Origin: Chromatiaceae bacterium
GTDB lineage: Bacteria; Pseudomonadota; Gammaproteobacteria; Chromatiales; Chromatiaceae
Length of the DNA stretch: 9,642 nucleotides
Reading direction: 5' to 3'
NCBI GenBank assembly: GCA_016938795.1
Contig: JAFGTZ010000383.1
Coordinates: 1 to 9,642 of the forward strand
The notes under the pieces are model-generated. The model was not told where the DNA came from, ran no database searches, and saw nothing but the letters and a program-made list of their open reading frames with translations. This document shows, one piece after another, positions 1-9,144 of this stretch. The translations under genes and the position numbers were made by a program. Numbering within the stretch: position 1 is the stretch's first letter; each line of letters starts with the position of its first letter.

Positions 1-1
1 C

Positions 2-25
2 AAAAAGGGGCCTTTCGGCCCCTTT
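2..25 (-). terminator. Intrinsic terminator at the end of the operon, after pnp
   Basis: Read on the minus strand, this is a perfect GC-rich stem (AAAGGGGCC paired with GGCCCCTTT) closed by a GAAA tetraloop and running into a short T-tract at positions 6 to 2. It lies about 37 bases past the pnp stop codon, with no gene between. Stem, stable tetraloop and T-run together are typical of a Rho-independent terminator, and the position fits the end of the whole operon transcript. On the plus strand the following T-tract is broken (TTTCGTTTCC), so any terminator activity in that direction should be weaker. Confidence 0.9.
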
Positions 26-61
26 CGTTTCCTCAGCTCGGGTGGCTAGGGTGAGAGGCGC

Positions 62-2167
62 TTACTCGCCCGGCTCGACCGCCTTCATGCTGAGCCGGAT
101 ACGGCCCTGCTTGTCCACTTCGAGCACCTTGACGCGCACCACATCGCCTTCCTTGAGCTTGTCGCTCACCGACTGCACGCGCTCCTCGCAGATCTGCGAG
201 ATATGCACCAGACCATCGCGACCCGGCAGGATGGTGACGAAGGCGCCGAAGTCCATGAGTCGGGCAACCTTGCCCTCGTAGACCTTGCCCACCTCGACAT
301 CGGCGGTGATAAGACGGATGCGCTTCTTGGCCTCCTCGCCGGCGGATTTCTCGACCGAGAAGATCTTGACCAGACCGTCATCGCTGATGTCGATGGTGGC
401 GCCGGTCTCCTCGGTGATGGCGCGGATAACCGAGCCGCCCTTGCCGATGACATCGCGAATCTTTTCGGGATGGATCTTCAGCTCGATGATGCGCGGCGCG
501 TGCTCCGACATCTCGACACGGTGCGAGGCCATCACCTTGTTCATCTCACCGAGGATGTGCATCCGGCCCTCGCGCGCCTGCTCCAGGGCGATGCTCATAA
601 TCTCGCGTGTGATGCCCTCGATCTTGATGTCCATCTGGAGTGCATTGATGCCCTCGGCGGTGCCGGCTACCTTGAAGTCCATGTCGCCGAGATGATCCTC
701 GTCGCCCATGATGTCGGTGAGCACGGCGAACTGCTCGTCTTCCTTGATCAGACCCATAGCCACGCCAGCCACCGGCGCCTTGATGGGCACACCCGCGTCC
801 ATGAGCGCAAGCGAGGTGCCGCAGACGCTGGCCATGGAGCTAGAGCCATTGGATTCAGTGATCTCGGAGACGACACGCACCGAATAGGGGAACTCCTCGA
901 TGCCCGGCATAACCGCCAGCACACCGCGCTTGGCCAGACGCCCGTGACCAATCTCGCGTCGCTTGGGGCTGCCAACGCGACCGATCTCGCCCACGCAGAA
1001 GGGCGGGAAGTTGTAGTGCAGCATGAAGTGCTCGCGACGCTCGCCGCCAAGCCCGTCGATGATCTGCGAATCGCGCTCGGTGCCGAGCGTGGTGATGACC
1101 ATGGCCTGGGTCTCGCCACGGGTGAAGAGCGCCGAGCCGTGGGTGCGCGGCAGCACACCGGTGCGGATGGTGATGGGGCGCACGGTGCGCTGGTCGCGCC
1201 CGTCGATGCGCGGCTCGCCGGCGAGAATGGCCGAGCGCACGGTCTTTTTCTCAAGCGACTCGATGGCGCCCAGAATCTGGCGCTCGGACCAGCGCGGATC
1301 CTCCTCCTCGCTTTGGGTCAGCGCAGCCAGGGTCTCGGCGCGAATGGCATCAAGACGACTGTAGCGTTCCTGCTTTTCCTTGATACGGTAGGCCTCGGCG
1401 ATCTGGGCGCCGCAGGCCGCGCGCACCGCCTCGACTAGATCGGTCTCGGGCGCGGGCGGGGTCCAGTCCAGCGGCGGCTTGCCCGCCTCGGCAACCAGCT
1501 CGCGAATGGCTTCGATGACCACCTGCATCTGCTCGTGGCCAAATACGACCGCGCCGAGCATCACCTCCTCGGAGAGACCGCGCGCCTCGGATTCGACCAT
1601 GAGCACGGCCTTTTCGGTGCCGGCCACCACCAGATCGAGATCGGAATCGGGGTTCAGTCCGATCACGGACGGATTGAGCAGATAGTCGCCATTTTTATAG
1701 CCGACCCGCGCCGCTCCAATGGGGCCATTAAAGGGCAAACCCGCGAGCGCCACCGCCGCCGAGGCGCCGATGAGCGCCGGCACCTCGGGATTCACCGCCG
1801 GATTGAGCGACTTCACCGTGGCGATGACCTGCACCTCGCGATTGAACCCCTCAGCAAAGAGCGGGCGCAGCGGACGGTCGATCAGACGCGCGGTGAGAAT
1901 CTCGGATTCGCTCGGACGCCCCTCGCGACGGAAGAAACCGCCCGGAATGCGGCCCGCAGCATAGGTCTTTTCCTGATAGTCCACGGTCAGGGGGAAGAAA
2001 TCGCGTTCCACACCGGGCCGCTTATCGACGACCACAGTGACCAGAACCACGGTTTCATCCATGTTGACCAACACGGCGCCGTCGGCCTGACGCGCGATTT
2101 CGCCGGTTTCCAGTCGGACAGTCTGGTTGCCGAACTGGAATTCTTTCACGATGGGGGTGGGAATCAC
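62..2167 (-). CDS. pnp: Polyribonucleotide nucleotidyltransferase (PNPase)
   Basis: PNPase is the trimeric cytoplasmic 3'-to-5' exoribonuclease that phosphorolyses RNA to nucleoside diphosphates; in many bacteria it joins the RNase E degradosome. The 701-residue product has the full family layout: an RNase PH-like domain carrying FFRREGRPSE (about residues 78-87), an all-helical linker, a second catalytic RNase PH domain with TRGETQA and GDEDHLGDMDF, then a KH domain with IGKGG (about 574-578) and a C-terminal S1 domain (from about 626). The two aspartates six apart in GDEDHLGD (about 489 and 495) match the catalytic pair of E. coli PNPase. The open frame extends upstream to a TTG at 2206, but GTG at 2167 was chosen: GAGGA lies 7 bases before it, and the protein then begins close to the conserved PIV-x-x-FQ-G start. 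E. coli PNPase has 711 residues, so the gene looks intact. It is last in the operon and follows a structured spacer after rpsO. Confidence 0.96.
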   Translation of the reverse strand: MIPTPIVKEFQFGNQTVRLETGEIARQADGAVLVNMDETVVLVTVVVDKRPGVERDFFPLTVDYQEKTYAAGRIPGGFFRREGRPSESEILTARLIDRPLRPLFAEGFNREVQVIATVKSLNPAVNPEVPALIGASAAVALAGLPFNGPIGAARVGYKNGDYLLNPSVIGLNPDSDLDLVVAGTEKAVLMVESEARGLSEEVMLGAVVFGHEQMQVVIEAIRELVAEAGKPPLDWTPPAPETDLVEAVRAACGAQIAEAYRIKEKQERYSRLDAIRAETLAALTQSEEEDPRWSERQILGAIESLEKKTVRSAILAGEPRIDGRDQRTVRPITIRTGVLPRTHGSALFTRGETQAMVITTLGTERDSQIIDGLGGERREHFMLHYNFPPFCVGEIGRVGSPKRREIGHGRLAKRGVLAVMPGIEEFPYSVRVVSEITESNGSSSMASVCGTSLALMDAGVPIKAPVAGVAMGLIKEDEQFAVLTDIMGDEDHLGDMDFKVAGTAEGINALQMDIKIEGITREIMSIALEQAREGRMHILGEMNKVMASHRVEMSEHAPRIIELKIHPEKIRDVIGKGGSVIRAITEETGATIDISDDGLVKIFSVEKSAGEEAKKRIRLITADVEVGKVYEGKVARLMDFGAFVTILPGRDGLVHISQICEERVQSVSDKLKEGDVVRVKVLEVDKQGRIRLSMKAVEPGE

Positions 2168-2174
2168 GGGTAAA

Positions 2175-2179
2175 TCCTC
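2175..2179 (-). promoter_or_regulatory. Ribosome-binding site that decides the pnp start
   Basis: The minus strand reads GAGGA, seven bases before GTG at 2167-2165. No comparable purine-rich site precedes the longer TTG start at 2206. The thirteen extra residues of the longer form are proline-rich and precede the conserved PNPase N-terminus, which supports the GTG start. This rests on spacing and family resemblance, not on measured data. Confidence 0.65.
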
Positions 2180-2222
2180 GGGGTATGGGGTCGGTTGAAG
2201 CGTCAAAGGCTCGGCGGGTTGA

Positions 2223-2256
2223 CCGGTCAGGGCGCCAGAGCCGCCGCCCTGACTGG
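2223..2256 (-). promoter_or_regulatory. Long hairpin in the pnp leader, a possible RNase III processing site
   Basis: Arms at 2223-2234 and 2245-2256 form a 12-pair stem with one A-C mismatch (minus-strand RNA) and a 10-base loop. It lies between rpsO and pnp, about 55 bases before the pnp GTG. In E. coli the same spacer holds a stem-loop cut by RNase III, after which PNPase degrades the remaining duplex strand and represses its own translation. Position and size fit that role, but the cleavage itself is inferred. No T-run follows on the minus strand, so it is unlikely to act as an intrinsic terminator. Confidence 0.5.
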
Positions 2257-2267
2257 CAGCATGGCCA

Positions 2268-2284
2268 GCGTCCCGCAGGGACGC
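2268..2284 (-). promoter_or_regulatory. Small perfect hairpin just after rpsO
   Basis: GCGTCCC and GGGACGC (2268-2274 and 2278-2284) form a perfect 7-pair stem with a 3-base loop, 25 bases past the rpsO stop codon. It sits where E. coli has the rpsO terminator, but no T-tract follows on the minus strand. It may instead protect the rpsO 3' end or act together with the longer hairpin next to it. The stem is certain; its role is not. Confidence 0.4.
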
Positions 2285-2309
2285 CGGATGGCGAGCGGTC
2301 GAGGATGCC

Positions 2310-2579
2310 TCAGCGACGCAGACCCAGACGCGCGATCAGATCACGGTAGCGGTCGAGATCCTTGCGCTTGAGATAGTCGAGCAGCTTGCGACGCGAGTTG
2401 ACCATGCGAACCAGGCCACGGCGCGAGTGGTGATCCTGCTTGTGTTCCTTGAAGTGTTCGGTGAGCTGCTGGATGCGTGCGGTCAGCAGGGCCACCTGCA
2501 CCTCGGGGGAGCCGGTGTCGCTCTCGCCGCGGCGATATTCCTCAACGATCTTCTTTTTGTCGTCGGCCGTCATTGTCAT
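2310..2579 (-). CDS. rpsO: 30S ribosomal protein S15
   Basis: S15 is a primary binding protein of the 16S rRNA central domain; it starts platform assembly of the 30S subunit and contributes to a bridge with the 50S subunit. The 89-residue product has exactly the E. coli length and shares long stretches with it, such as the DTGSPEVQVALLTARI segment, the KxDHHSRRGL motif and the RRKLLDYLKRKD helix, ending in RLGLRR. The ATG at 2579 is preceded by AGGAG at 8-base spacing. A second ATG two codons on would be 14 bases from that site and is less likely. The gene sits between truB and pnp as in other gammaproteobacteria, but behind a 185-base spacer, which leaves room for its own promoter or for S15 autoregulation. 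Confidence 0.97.
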   Translation of the reverse strand: MTMTADDKKKIVEEYRRGESDTGSPEVQVALLTARIQQLTEHFKEHKQDHHSRRGLVRMVNSRRKLLDYLKRKDLDRYRDLIARLGLRR

Positions 2580-2764
2580 TGGTCTATCTCCTGAAAAAGC
2601 ATGGGTTTGATTGTGAAGGCACGCCCCGGAGGCCGCATGGACTCCGGTTGGGTCTCCCCGACAATGACTTCAGGGAACCCGGCCTGTCGCGGGCTGGAAT
2701 GCGCGGATGCGCGGCAGTCTTTTGACGAGCGCCAGCCACCACTCGCTCGCCCTGCCCGAGTGTG
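2580..2764 (-). other. Spacer between truB and rpsO with two hairpins
   Basis: No gene is visible in these 185 bases. Two inverted repeats stand out. One has arms at 2724-2731 and 2744-2751 (8 pairs including one wobble, 12-base loop), 13 bases after the truB stop. The other has arms CCGGAG and CTCCGG at 2626-2631 and 2642-2647, about 47 bases before the rpsO start. Neither is followed by a T-run on the minus strand, so neither is a clear terminator. E. coli has an rpsO promoter here and an S15 target near the ribosome-binding site. I could not find convincing -35 and -10 boxes by eye. Confidence 0.4.
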
Positions 2765-3697
2765 TCAGATGAGGCGCTTGGGCTGCACACGCCCGTCGTC
2801 GAGGATGGTGCCGACCCCCAGAAAGCGCTCCGAGGGATCGTACAGTCGCACCAGCCCCTCGGTGGGCGCGCGCGGCACCAGCACGGCCTGCCCCTGGGCA
2901 AGATAGAAGGCGGTATCGGCCGAGAGACGCAGCGCCGGCCAGTGTCCCAGGGCGCTGTCGAGCCCCAGCAGCAGGGCGTCGAGACGCTCCATGGGACTGG
3001 GCTCGTCGCGCTCGAGCAGCGCCTCGATCTGTTCCATGGTCACAAAGGGCGTCTCGCCGGATTCGATATAAGGCCCCACCCCGGTGCGGCGCAGCGCGCT
3101 CACATGGGCGCCACAGCCGAGCGCCTTGCCGATGTCCTCGGCCAGGGTGCGCACATAGGTACCCTTGGAGCAGTGCACATCGAGTGCAATCTCGGGCAGC
3201 TCGATGGCGAGCAGCTCCAGCGCATGGATGTCGATCTGGCGCGGGGTGCGCTCCACCTCGACGCCCTGACGCGCGAGCTTGTAGAGACGCTGCCCCTGAT
3301 GCTTGACCGCCGAATACATGGGCGGCAGCTGTTCGATGGTGCCAAGAAACCTCTCAAGCACCGCGTGCAGCCGGTTCGCGTCGAGATCGTCCGGAACCGG
3401 ACGCTCATCGATCAGCTCGCCCTCGGCATCGCCCGTGGTGGTGGTCTGGCCAAGCCGCACCCGCACCCGATAGCGCTTGTCGGCATCGAGCAGAAAACTC
3501 GAAAACTTGGTTGAATCACCCAGACAGCAGGGCAAGAGACCGGTGGCAAGCGGATCGAGGCTCCCGGTATGACCGGCCTTGCGCGCCTGGTAGAGACGCT
3601 TGACCCGTTGCAGGGCCTCGTTCGAACTCAGCCCGGCGGGCTTGTCGAGCAACAGAATGCCGGTGACATTGCGTCCCGACCGTCGGCGTGACGCCAT
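2765..3697 (-). CDS. truB: tRNA pseudouridine(55) synthase TruB
   Basis: TruB isomerises U55 to pseudouridine in the T-loop of nearly all tRNAs and also acts as a tRNA-folding chaperone. The 310-residue product (E. coli: 314) opens with GILLLDKPAGLSSN, followed by HTGSLDPLATGLLP. The catalytic aspartate of this motif falls at residue 48, the number I recall for E. coli. Further on come the nucleotide-contacting YSAVKHQGQRLYKLAR region and a C-terminal PUA-like domain ending in DDGRVQPKRLI. The frame stays open for 52 more codons upstream, but those residues are arginine- and serine-rich and lie opposite rbfA coding sequence. ATG at 3697 gives the normal N-terminus, with GGAG 10 bases upstream inside the rbfA 3' end. 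Only 4 bases separate the rbfA stop from this start, so translational coupling is likely. Confidence 0.96.
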   Translation of the reverse strand: MASRRRSGRNVTGILLLDKPAGLSSNEALQRVKRLYQARKAGHTGSLDPLATGLLPCCLGDSTKFSSFLLDADKRYRVRVRLGQTTTTGDAEGELIDERPVPDDLDANRLHAVLERFLGTIEQLPPMYSAVKHQGQRLYKLARQGVEVERTPRQIDIHALELLAIELPEIALDVHCSKGTYVRTLAEDIGKALGCGAHVSALRRTGVGPYIESGETPFVTMEQIEALLERDEPSPMERLDALLLGLDSALGHWPALRLSADTAFYLAQGQAVLVPRAPTEGLVRLYDPSERFLGVGTILDDGRVQPKRLI

Positions 3698-3701
3698 ATT
3701 C

Positions 3702-4097
3702 CTAAGACTCCGGATCGGTGTCGTGAGCCGCAGACGGCCCCGGGGCCGCCGCGTCAATGAGTCGGGAGAGACGCTCCCCCTGACTGATCGAGGTATCGAA
3801 GACAAACTCCAGCTTCGGCATGGCGCGCAGGCGCACGCGCTGGGCGAGCGCATGGCGCAGATAGCCCGCCAGACGCCCGTTGAGCAGCTGCGCCTGGGCG
3901 CTTGCGTCCGCCTCGCCGGTGAGACAGGTGAAATACACCTTGGCGTGGGCGAGGTCGCGCGTCACACGCACCTCCTGGACGGTGATGTCGTCAAGGCGCG
4001 GATCGCGCACCTCGTCGCGCAGCAGCACCGAGAGTTCCCGGCGTAGCTCGGCGCCCACGCGCTCGGTTCGGTCGAATTCCTTCATGCGTTGCGGCAT
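3702..4097 (-). CDS. rbfA: 30S ribosome-binding factor RbfA
   Basis: RbfA is a small KH-fold protein that binds the free 30S subunit near helix 1 of 16S rRNA, supports late 5'-end maturation, and matters for cold adaptation in E. coli. The 131-residue product shows the family signatures: an EFDRTERVG start, ELSVLLRDEVRDPRL, a VRVTRDLAHAKVYF strand-helix segment, and an RLRAMPKLEFVFDTS strand followed by a short acidic tail. ATG at 4097 was chosen over an in-frame extension whose residues overlap the infB end and look non-native. A second ATG at 4085, giving MKEFDRTERV, is equally plausible from family alignment. Neither has a strong ribosome-binding site, so the gene probably depends on coupling to infB, whose stop lies 13 bases upstream. 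Confidence 0.94.
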   Translation of the reverse strand: MPQRMKEFDRTERVGAELRRELSVLLRDEVRDPRLDDITVQEVRVTRDLAHAKVYFTCLTGEADASAQAQLLNGRLAGYLRHALAQRVRLRAMPKLEFVFDTSISQGERLSRLIDAAAPGPSAAHDTDPES

Positions 4098-4110
4098 TCC
4101 CGAAGCGATG

Positions 4111-6864
<2,754 letters not shown>

Positions 6865-6882
6865 GGACTGACCTATAAACCT

Positions 6883-8385
6883 CTATTCCTCTGCGGCGTG
6901 CACAAACCAGTGTTCGCGTGCCTTCATGATTAAGCGCGCCGCCTGTTCCTCGTCCATTCCCTCGATTTCCATGAGTTCATCGACTGACTGCTCGGCGAGA
7001 TCCTCGCGCGTGGCGACGCCGCGCGCGGCAAGCGCATAGGCGAGAGTCTCGCTCACCCCTTCCAGCGTCAGGAGATCCTCGGCGGGCTCTCTGTCTGCGC
7101 CTTCCTCGGTCGCAATGGCGTACGTCAGCAAGGCATCGTTGGCACGCTCGCGCAATAGCTCAATCGTCGCTTCATCGAACTCTTCGATGGCCTGCATCTC
7201 GGCAAGCGGGACATAGGCAACCTCTTCCAGGCTGCTGAAACCTTCCTCGACCAACACGGTTGCGAGCTGTTCGTCGATGCCAAGCTGATCCATAAAGGTC
7301 TGCACCGAACGGCGCGCCTCCTGCTCGCTCTTGGCGGCAGCGTCCTTCTCGTTCATGACGTTCAGCTCCCAGCCGCTGAGCTGGGTGGCCAGACGCACGT
7401 TCTGACCGAAGCGCCCGATGGCTTGCGCTAGGTTTTCCTCTTTGACAGCGACATCCATGCTGCGGGTCTCTTCGTCAATGACGATGGAGACCACATCCGC
7501 CGGCGACATGGCATTGATGACGAACTGCGCCGGGTTTTCGTCCCAGAGGATGATGTCGATGCGTTCGCCGCTGAGCTCATCGGACACCGCCTGCACACGC
7601 GAGCCACGCATACCCACGCAGGCGCCTACCGGGTCGATGCGAGGATCGGCGGTGCGCACGGCAATCTTGGCGCGCGACCCGGGATCGCGGGCGGCGCCCA
7701 TGATCTCGATCAGGCCCTCGCCGACCTCGGGCACCTCCAGCTTGAAGAGTTCAATCAGCAATTCGGGCGCGGTGCGGCTGACAAAGAGCTGCGGCCCCTT
7801 GGCTTCGGAGCGCACCTCGTAGAGATAGCCGCGCAGCCGATCACCAGGACGCACCGATTCGCGCGGAATGACCTGATCGCGCGGCACCAGGGCCTCGGCA
7901 TTGTTGCCCAGGTCGAGCAGGATGGTGCCCCGTTCGGCCTTTTTGACGATCCCCGTGATGAGCTGCCCCTGACGCGAGGCGAAGGCGTTGACGATCTTCG
8001 CCCGCTCGGCCTCGCGCACCTTCTGCACGATGACCTGCTTGGCGGTCTGGGCCGCGATGCGCCCGAAGAGTTCGGATTCGATTTCCTCTTCGATAAAGTC
8101 GCCAACACCCAGCTCGGGCTGCAACATTTCCGCCGCCGAGGCCGTAATCTGGCGAGCCGGCGCCTCCAGCACGCCTTCCTCCGGATCGGGGACGATCTCC
8201 CAGCGACGGTAGGTGCGGTAGTCGCCCGTCTTGCGATCAATGACCACACGGGCCTCGATATCGCCACCGTGCTTTTTGCGGGTCGCCGAAGCCAAGGCGG
8301 CCTCGATGGCCTCGAAGATGACAGCCGCGGGCACGTCCTTTTCGTTCGAAACGGCCTCGACGACATGTAAGATCTCTTTGCTCAT
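6883..8385 (-). CDS. nusA: Transcription termination/antitermination protein NusA
   Basis: NusA binds RNA polymerase near the RNA exit channel, enhances pausing and intrinsic termination, and takes part in rRNA and lambda N-type antitermination. The 500-residue product (E. coli: 495) shows an N-terminal polymerase-binding domain (about 1-130), an S1 domain (about 136-205, with ITGIVKKAERGTILLDLG), and KH1 with GACVGMRGSRV (254-264). KH2 follows, with NLAQAIGRFGQNVRLA (318-333), then two acidic helix-hairpin repeats, AR1 (about 366-425) and AR2 (about 435-490). Both acidic repeats occur in E. coli NusA; many bacteria lack them. ATG at 8385 has AGGA four bases upstream. The gene follows rimP after 86 bases and precedes infB by 18. 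In E. coli NusA represses its own operon through leader terminators, and two such terminators are present upstream here. Confidence 0.97.
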   Translation of the reverse strand: MSKEILHVVEAVSNEKDVPAAVIFEAIEAALASATRKKHGGDIEARVVIDRKTGDYRTYRRWEIVPDPEEGVLEAPARQITASAAEMLQPELGVGDFIEEEIESELFGRIAAQTAKQVIVQKVREAERAKIVNAFASRQGQLITGIVKKAERGTILLDLGNNAEALVPRDQVIPRESVRPGDRLRGYLYEVRSEAKGPQLFVSRTAPELLIELFKLEVPEVGEGLIEIMGAARDPGSRAKIAVRTADPRIDPVGACVGMRGSRVQAVSDELSGERIDIILWDENPAQFVINAMSPADVVSIVIDEETRSMDVAVKEENLAQAIGRFGQNVRLATQLSGWELNVMNEKDAAAKSEQEARRSVQTFMDQLGIDEQLATVLVEEGFSSLEEVAYVPLAEMQAIEEFDEATIELLRERANDALLTYAIATEEGADREPAEDLLTLEGVSETLAYALAARGVATREDLAEQSVDELMEIEGMDEEQAARLIMKAREHWFVHAAEE

Positions 8386-8471
8386 TCAATCCTGTCCGAC
8401 TCAGAACTTCCGACCCATGAACCCAGGCATGCGGCCCGTGACACGACGCCCCCGACACGCGATCCGGGGCG

Positions 8472-8933
8472 CTACCACTCGGGAACCAGCCGGGCCGACT
8501 CGATTGCCGCGAGCGGTATCTCCCAGCGGCGCCCGTCCGCCTCGATACTGACCACGCCATCGGCATAGGCACTCAGCACACCTTCCAGCCGGCGACGACC
8601 CTCGATTCGTTCAGCCAGCCGCACACGCACGGTCTGGCCAACGAAGCGCTGATAGTGCTCGGGGAAGACGAGCGGACGATCAAGCCCCGGAGAGGACACC
8701 TCCAGATCGTACTGACCAGGCAGGGGATCCTCGACATCGAGGACAGCGCTGAGCTGGTGGCTCACGGCCGTGCAGTCGTCGAGCGTGATGCCGCGCGCCT
8801 GATCAATATAGACTCGCAGCGTGGCCCTGCCGGCCCCTTGCTGGAAGAATTCGACACCAACCAATTCGAACCCCAGGGGTTCGACAACGCGCCGCGCCAA
8901 CGTGGTGAGAGTGCTGTCAGTCGGCTGCATCAT
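8472..8933 (-). CDS. rimP: Ribosome maturation factor RimP
   Basis: RimP binds the free 30S subunit and helps pseudoknot formation and S12 entry during assembly. The 153-residue product (E. coli: about 150) has the usual two domains. The N-terminal part carries VVEPLGFELVGVEF, LRVYID, the GITLDDCTAVSHQLSAVLD helix and the hallmark YDLEVSSPGLDRPL. The C-terminal SH3-like barrel begins near the VGQTVRVRL strand. Two ATG codons stand side by side at 8933 and 8930. AAGG lies 3 bases before the first and 6 before the second, so the protein may really start one codon later. This is the first gene of the ribosome/transcription operon, and its ribosome-binding site lies directly against the T-run of an intrinsic terminator, which suggests transcription into it may be attenuated. 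Confidence 0.94.
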   Translation of the reverse strand: MMQPTDSTLTTLARRVVEPLGFELVGVEFFQQGAGRATLRVYIDQARGITLDDCTAVSHQLSAVLDVEDPLPGQYDLEVSSPGLDRPLVFPEHYQRFVGQTVRVRLAERIEGRRRLEGVLSAYADGVVSIEADGRRWEIPLAAIESARLVPEW

Positions 8934-8947
8934 CCGCCTTCAGAAAC

Positions 8948-8969
8948 AAAAATTGGGCCATTGGCCCAA
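8948..8969 (-). terminator. Intrinsic terminator or attenuator immediately before rimP
   Basis: On the minus strand TTGGGCC and GGCCCAA (8969-8963 with 8959-8953) form a perfect 7-pair stem with a 3-base loop. Five Ts follow at 8952-8948, then G and three more Ts. Only about 14 bases separate the T-run from the rimP ATG, so the site lies in the rimP leader rather than at the end of a visible gene. Any transcript reaching rimP from an upstream promoter must read through it. E. coli has terminators between metY and rimP that are regulated by readthrough, which makes attenuation the natural interpretation here. Confidence 0.85.
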
Positions 8970-8980
8970 CTCTGGAAGGA

Positions 8981-9006
8981 CGCCTTCGCTCGGCAGCGAG
9001 TCGGCG
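8981..9006 (-). other. Stem-loop between the two leader terminators
   Basis: CGCC/GGCG (8981-8984 with 9003-9006) and CTCG/CGAG (8989-8992 with 8997-9000) form an interrupted stem with a 4-base loop. It is the only notable structure in the segment separating the terminators, and no T-run follows it. It could serve as a leader element that competes with, or helps fold, the terminator at 8948-8969, but no clear alternative pairing was found by eye. Confidence 0.35.
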
Positions 9007-9025
9007 CCATTATTTCAAGAGCGAC

Positions 9026-9048
9026 AAAAAAACCCCGTAGACGGGGTT
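9026..9048 (-). terminator. Strong intrinsic terminator upstream of the rimP leader
   Basis: On the minus strand AACCCCG pairs with CGGGGTT around a 4-base loop and runs into seven consecutive Ts (9032-9026, the first two also paired in the stem). It lies about 137 bases past the stop of the unknown gene at 9186 and about 92 bases before rimP. It could end that gene's transcript, end a small RNA from 9049-9185, or act as the first of two tandem leader terminators. The plus-strand side has no T-run, so it works in one direction. Confidence 0.87.
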
Positions 9049-9054
9049 CAAGTG

Positions 9055-9086
9055 GGCGACTGGTTCAGACATGAACCACGTCCGCC
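9055..9086 (-). other. Long hairpin directly before the upstream terminator
   Basis: The arms TGGTTCA/TGAACCA (9061-9067 with 9072-9078, loop of 4) are perfect. They extend outward through GGCGAC (9055-9060) and a matching arm at 9080-9086, giving about 13 pairs interrupted by two single-base G bulges. The hairpin ends seven bases before the terminator stem, so the minus-strand RNA would finish in two consecutive hairpins and a T-tract. That is the typical look of a small-RNA 3' end or a structured 3' untranslated region. I could not match it to 6S RNA, SRP RNA, tmRNA or any tRNA. Confidence 0.5.
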
Positions 9087-9125
9087 TTGGTCCTCAAGAG
9101 TCAGAAGCTTACAGTAGAGTCATAG

Positions 9126-9144
9126 CTTGCGCAAGACGCGCGTC
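9126..9144. other. Two adjoining 10-base perfect palindromes
   Basis: CTTGCGCAAG (9126-9135) and GACGCGCGTC (9135-9144) are each perfect palindromes and share one base. They lie in the gene-free segment between the unknown gene and the terminators. Such symmetric sites can bind dimeric repressors, or can arise by chance in GC-rich DNA. No good promoter boxes were found around them, so no function is claimed. Confidence 0.35.

Noticed and set aside
203..1438. 411-codon open frame on the plus strand opposite pnp
   Set aside because: It is the antisense shadow of a well-conserved gene. The translation is rich in His, Asp and Leu with no recognisable domain, which is typical of a complementary frame in GC-rich DNA.
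3698..3853. 52-codon upstream extension of truB
   Set aside because: It overlaps rbfA coding sequence on the same strand. The extra residues are Arg/Ser-rich and are absent from the TruB family, and ATG 3697 puts the catalytic Asp at residue 48.
9009..9020. AATAAT-like -10 box between the two leader terminators, as a promoter for rimP
   Set aside because: The minus strand reads TTGAAATAATGG, five of six bases to TATAAT, but no acceptable -35 hexamer lies 16 to 18 bases upstream, where the terminator stem and T-run are.
9030..9130. 6S RNA, tmRNA or tRNA in the rimP upstream region
   Set aside because: There is no long closing helix with a central bubble, no tRNA-like T-loop or CCA end, and no SRP-like GGAAGC tetraloop motif. 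Only hairpins and a terminator can be supported.
9105..9135. TTGCGC with 17-base spacing to TAAGCT as a minus-strand promoter for a small RNA
   Set aside because: Each hexamer matches consensus at only three of six positions, which is at chance level.
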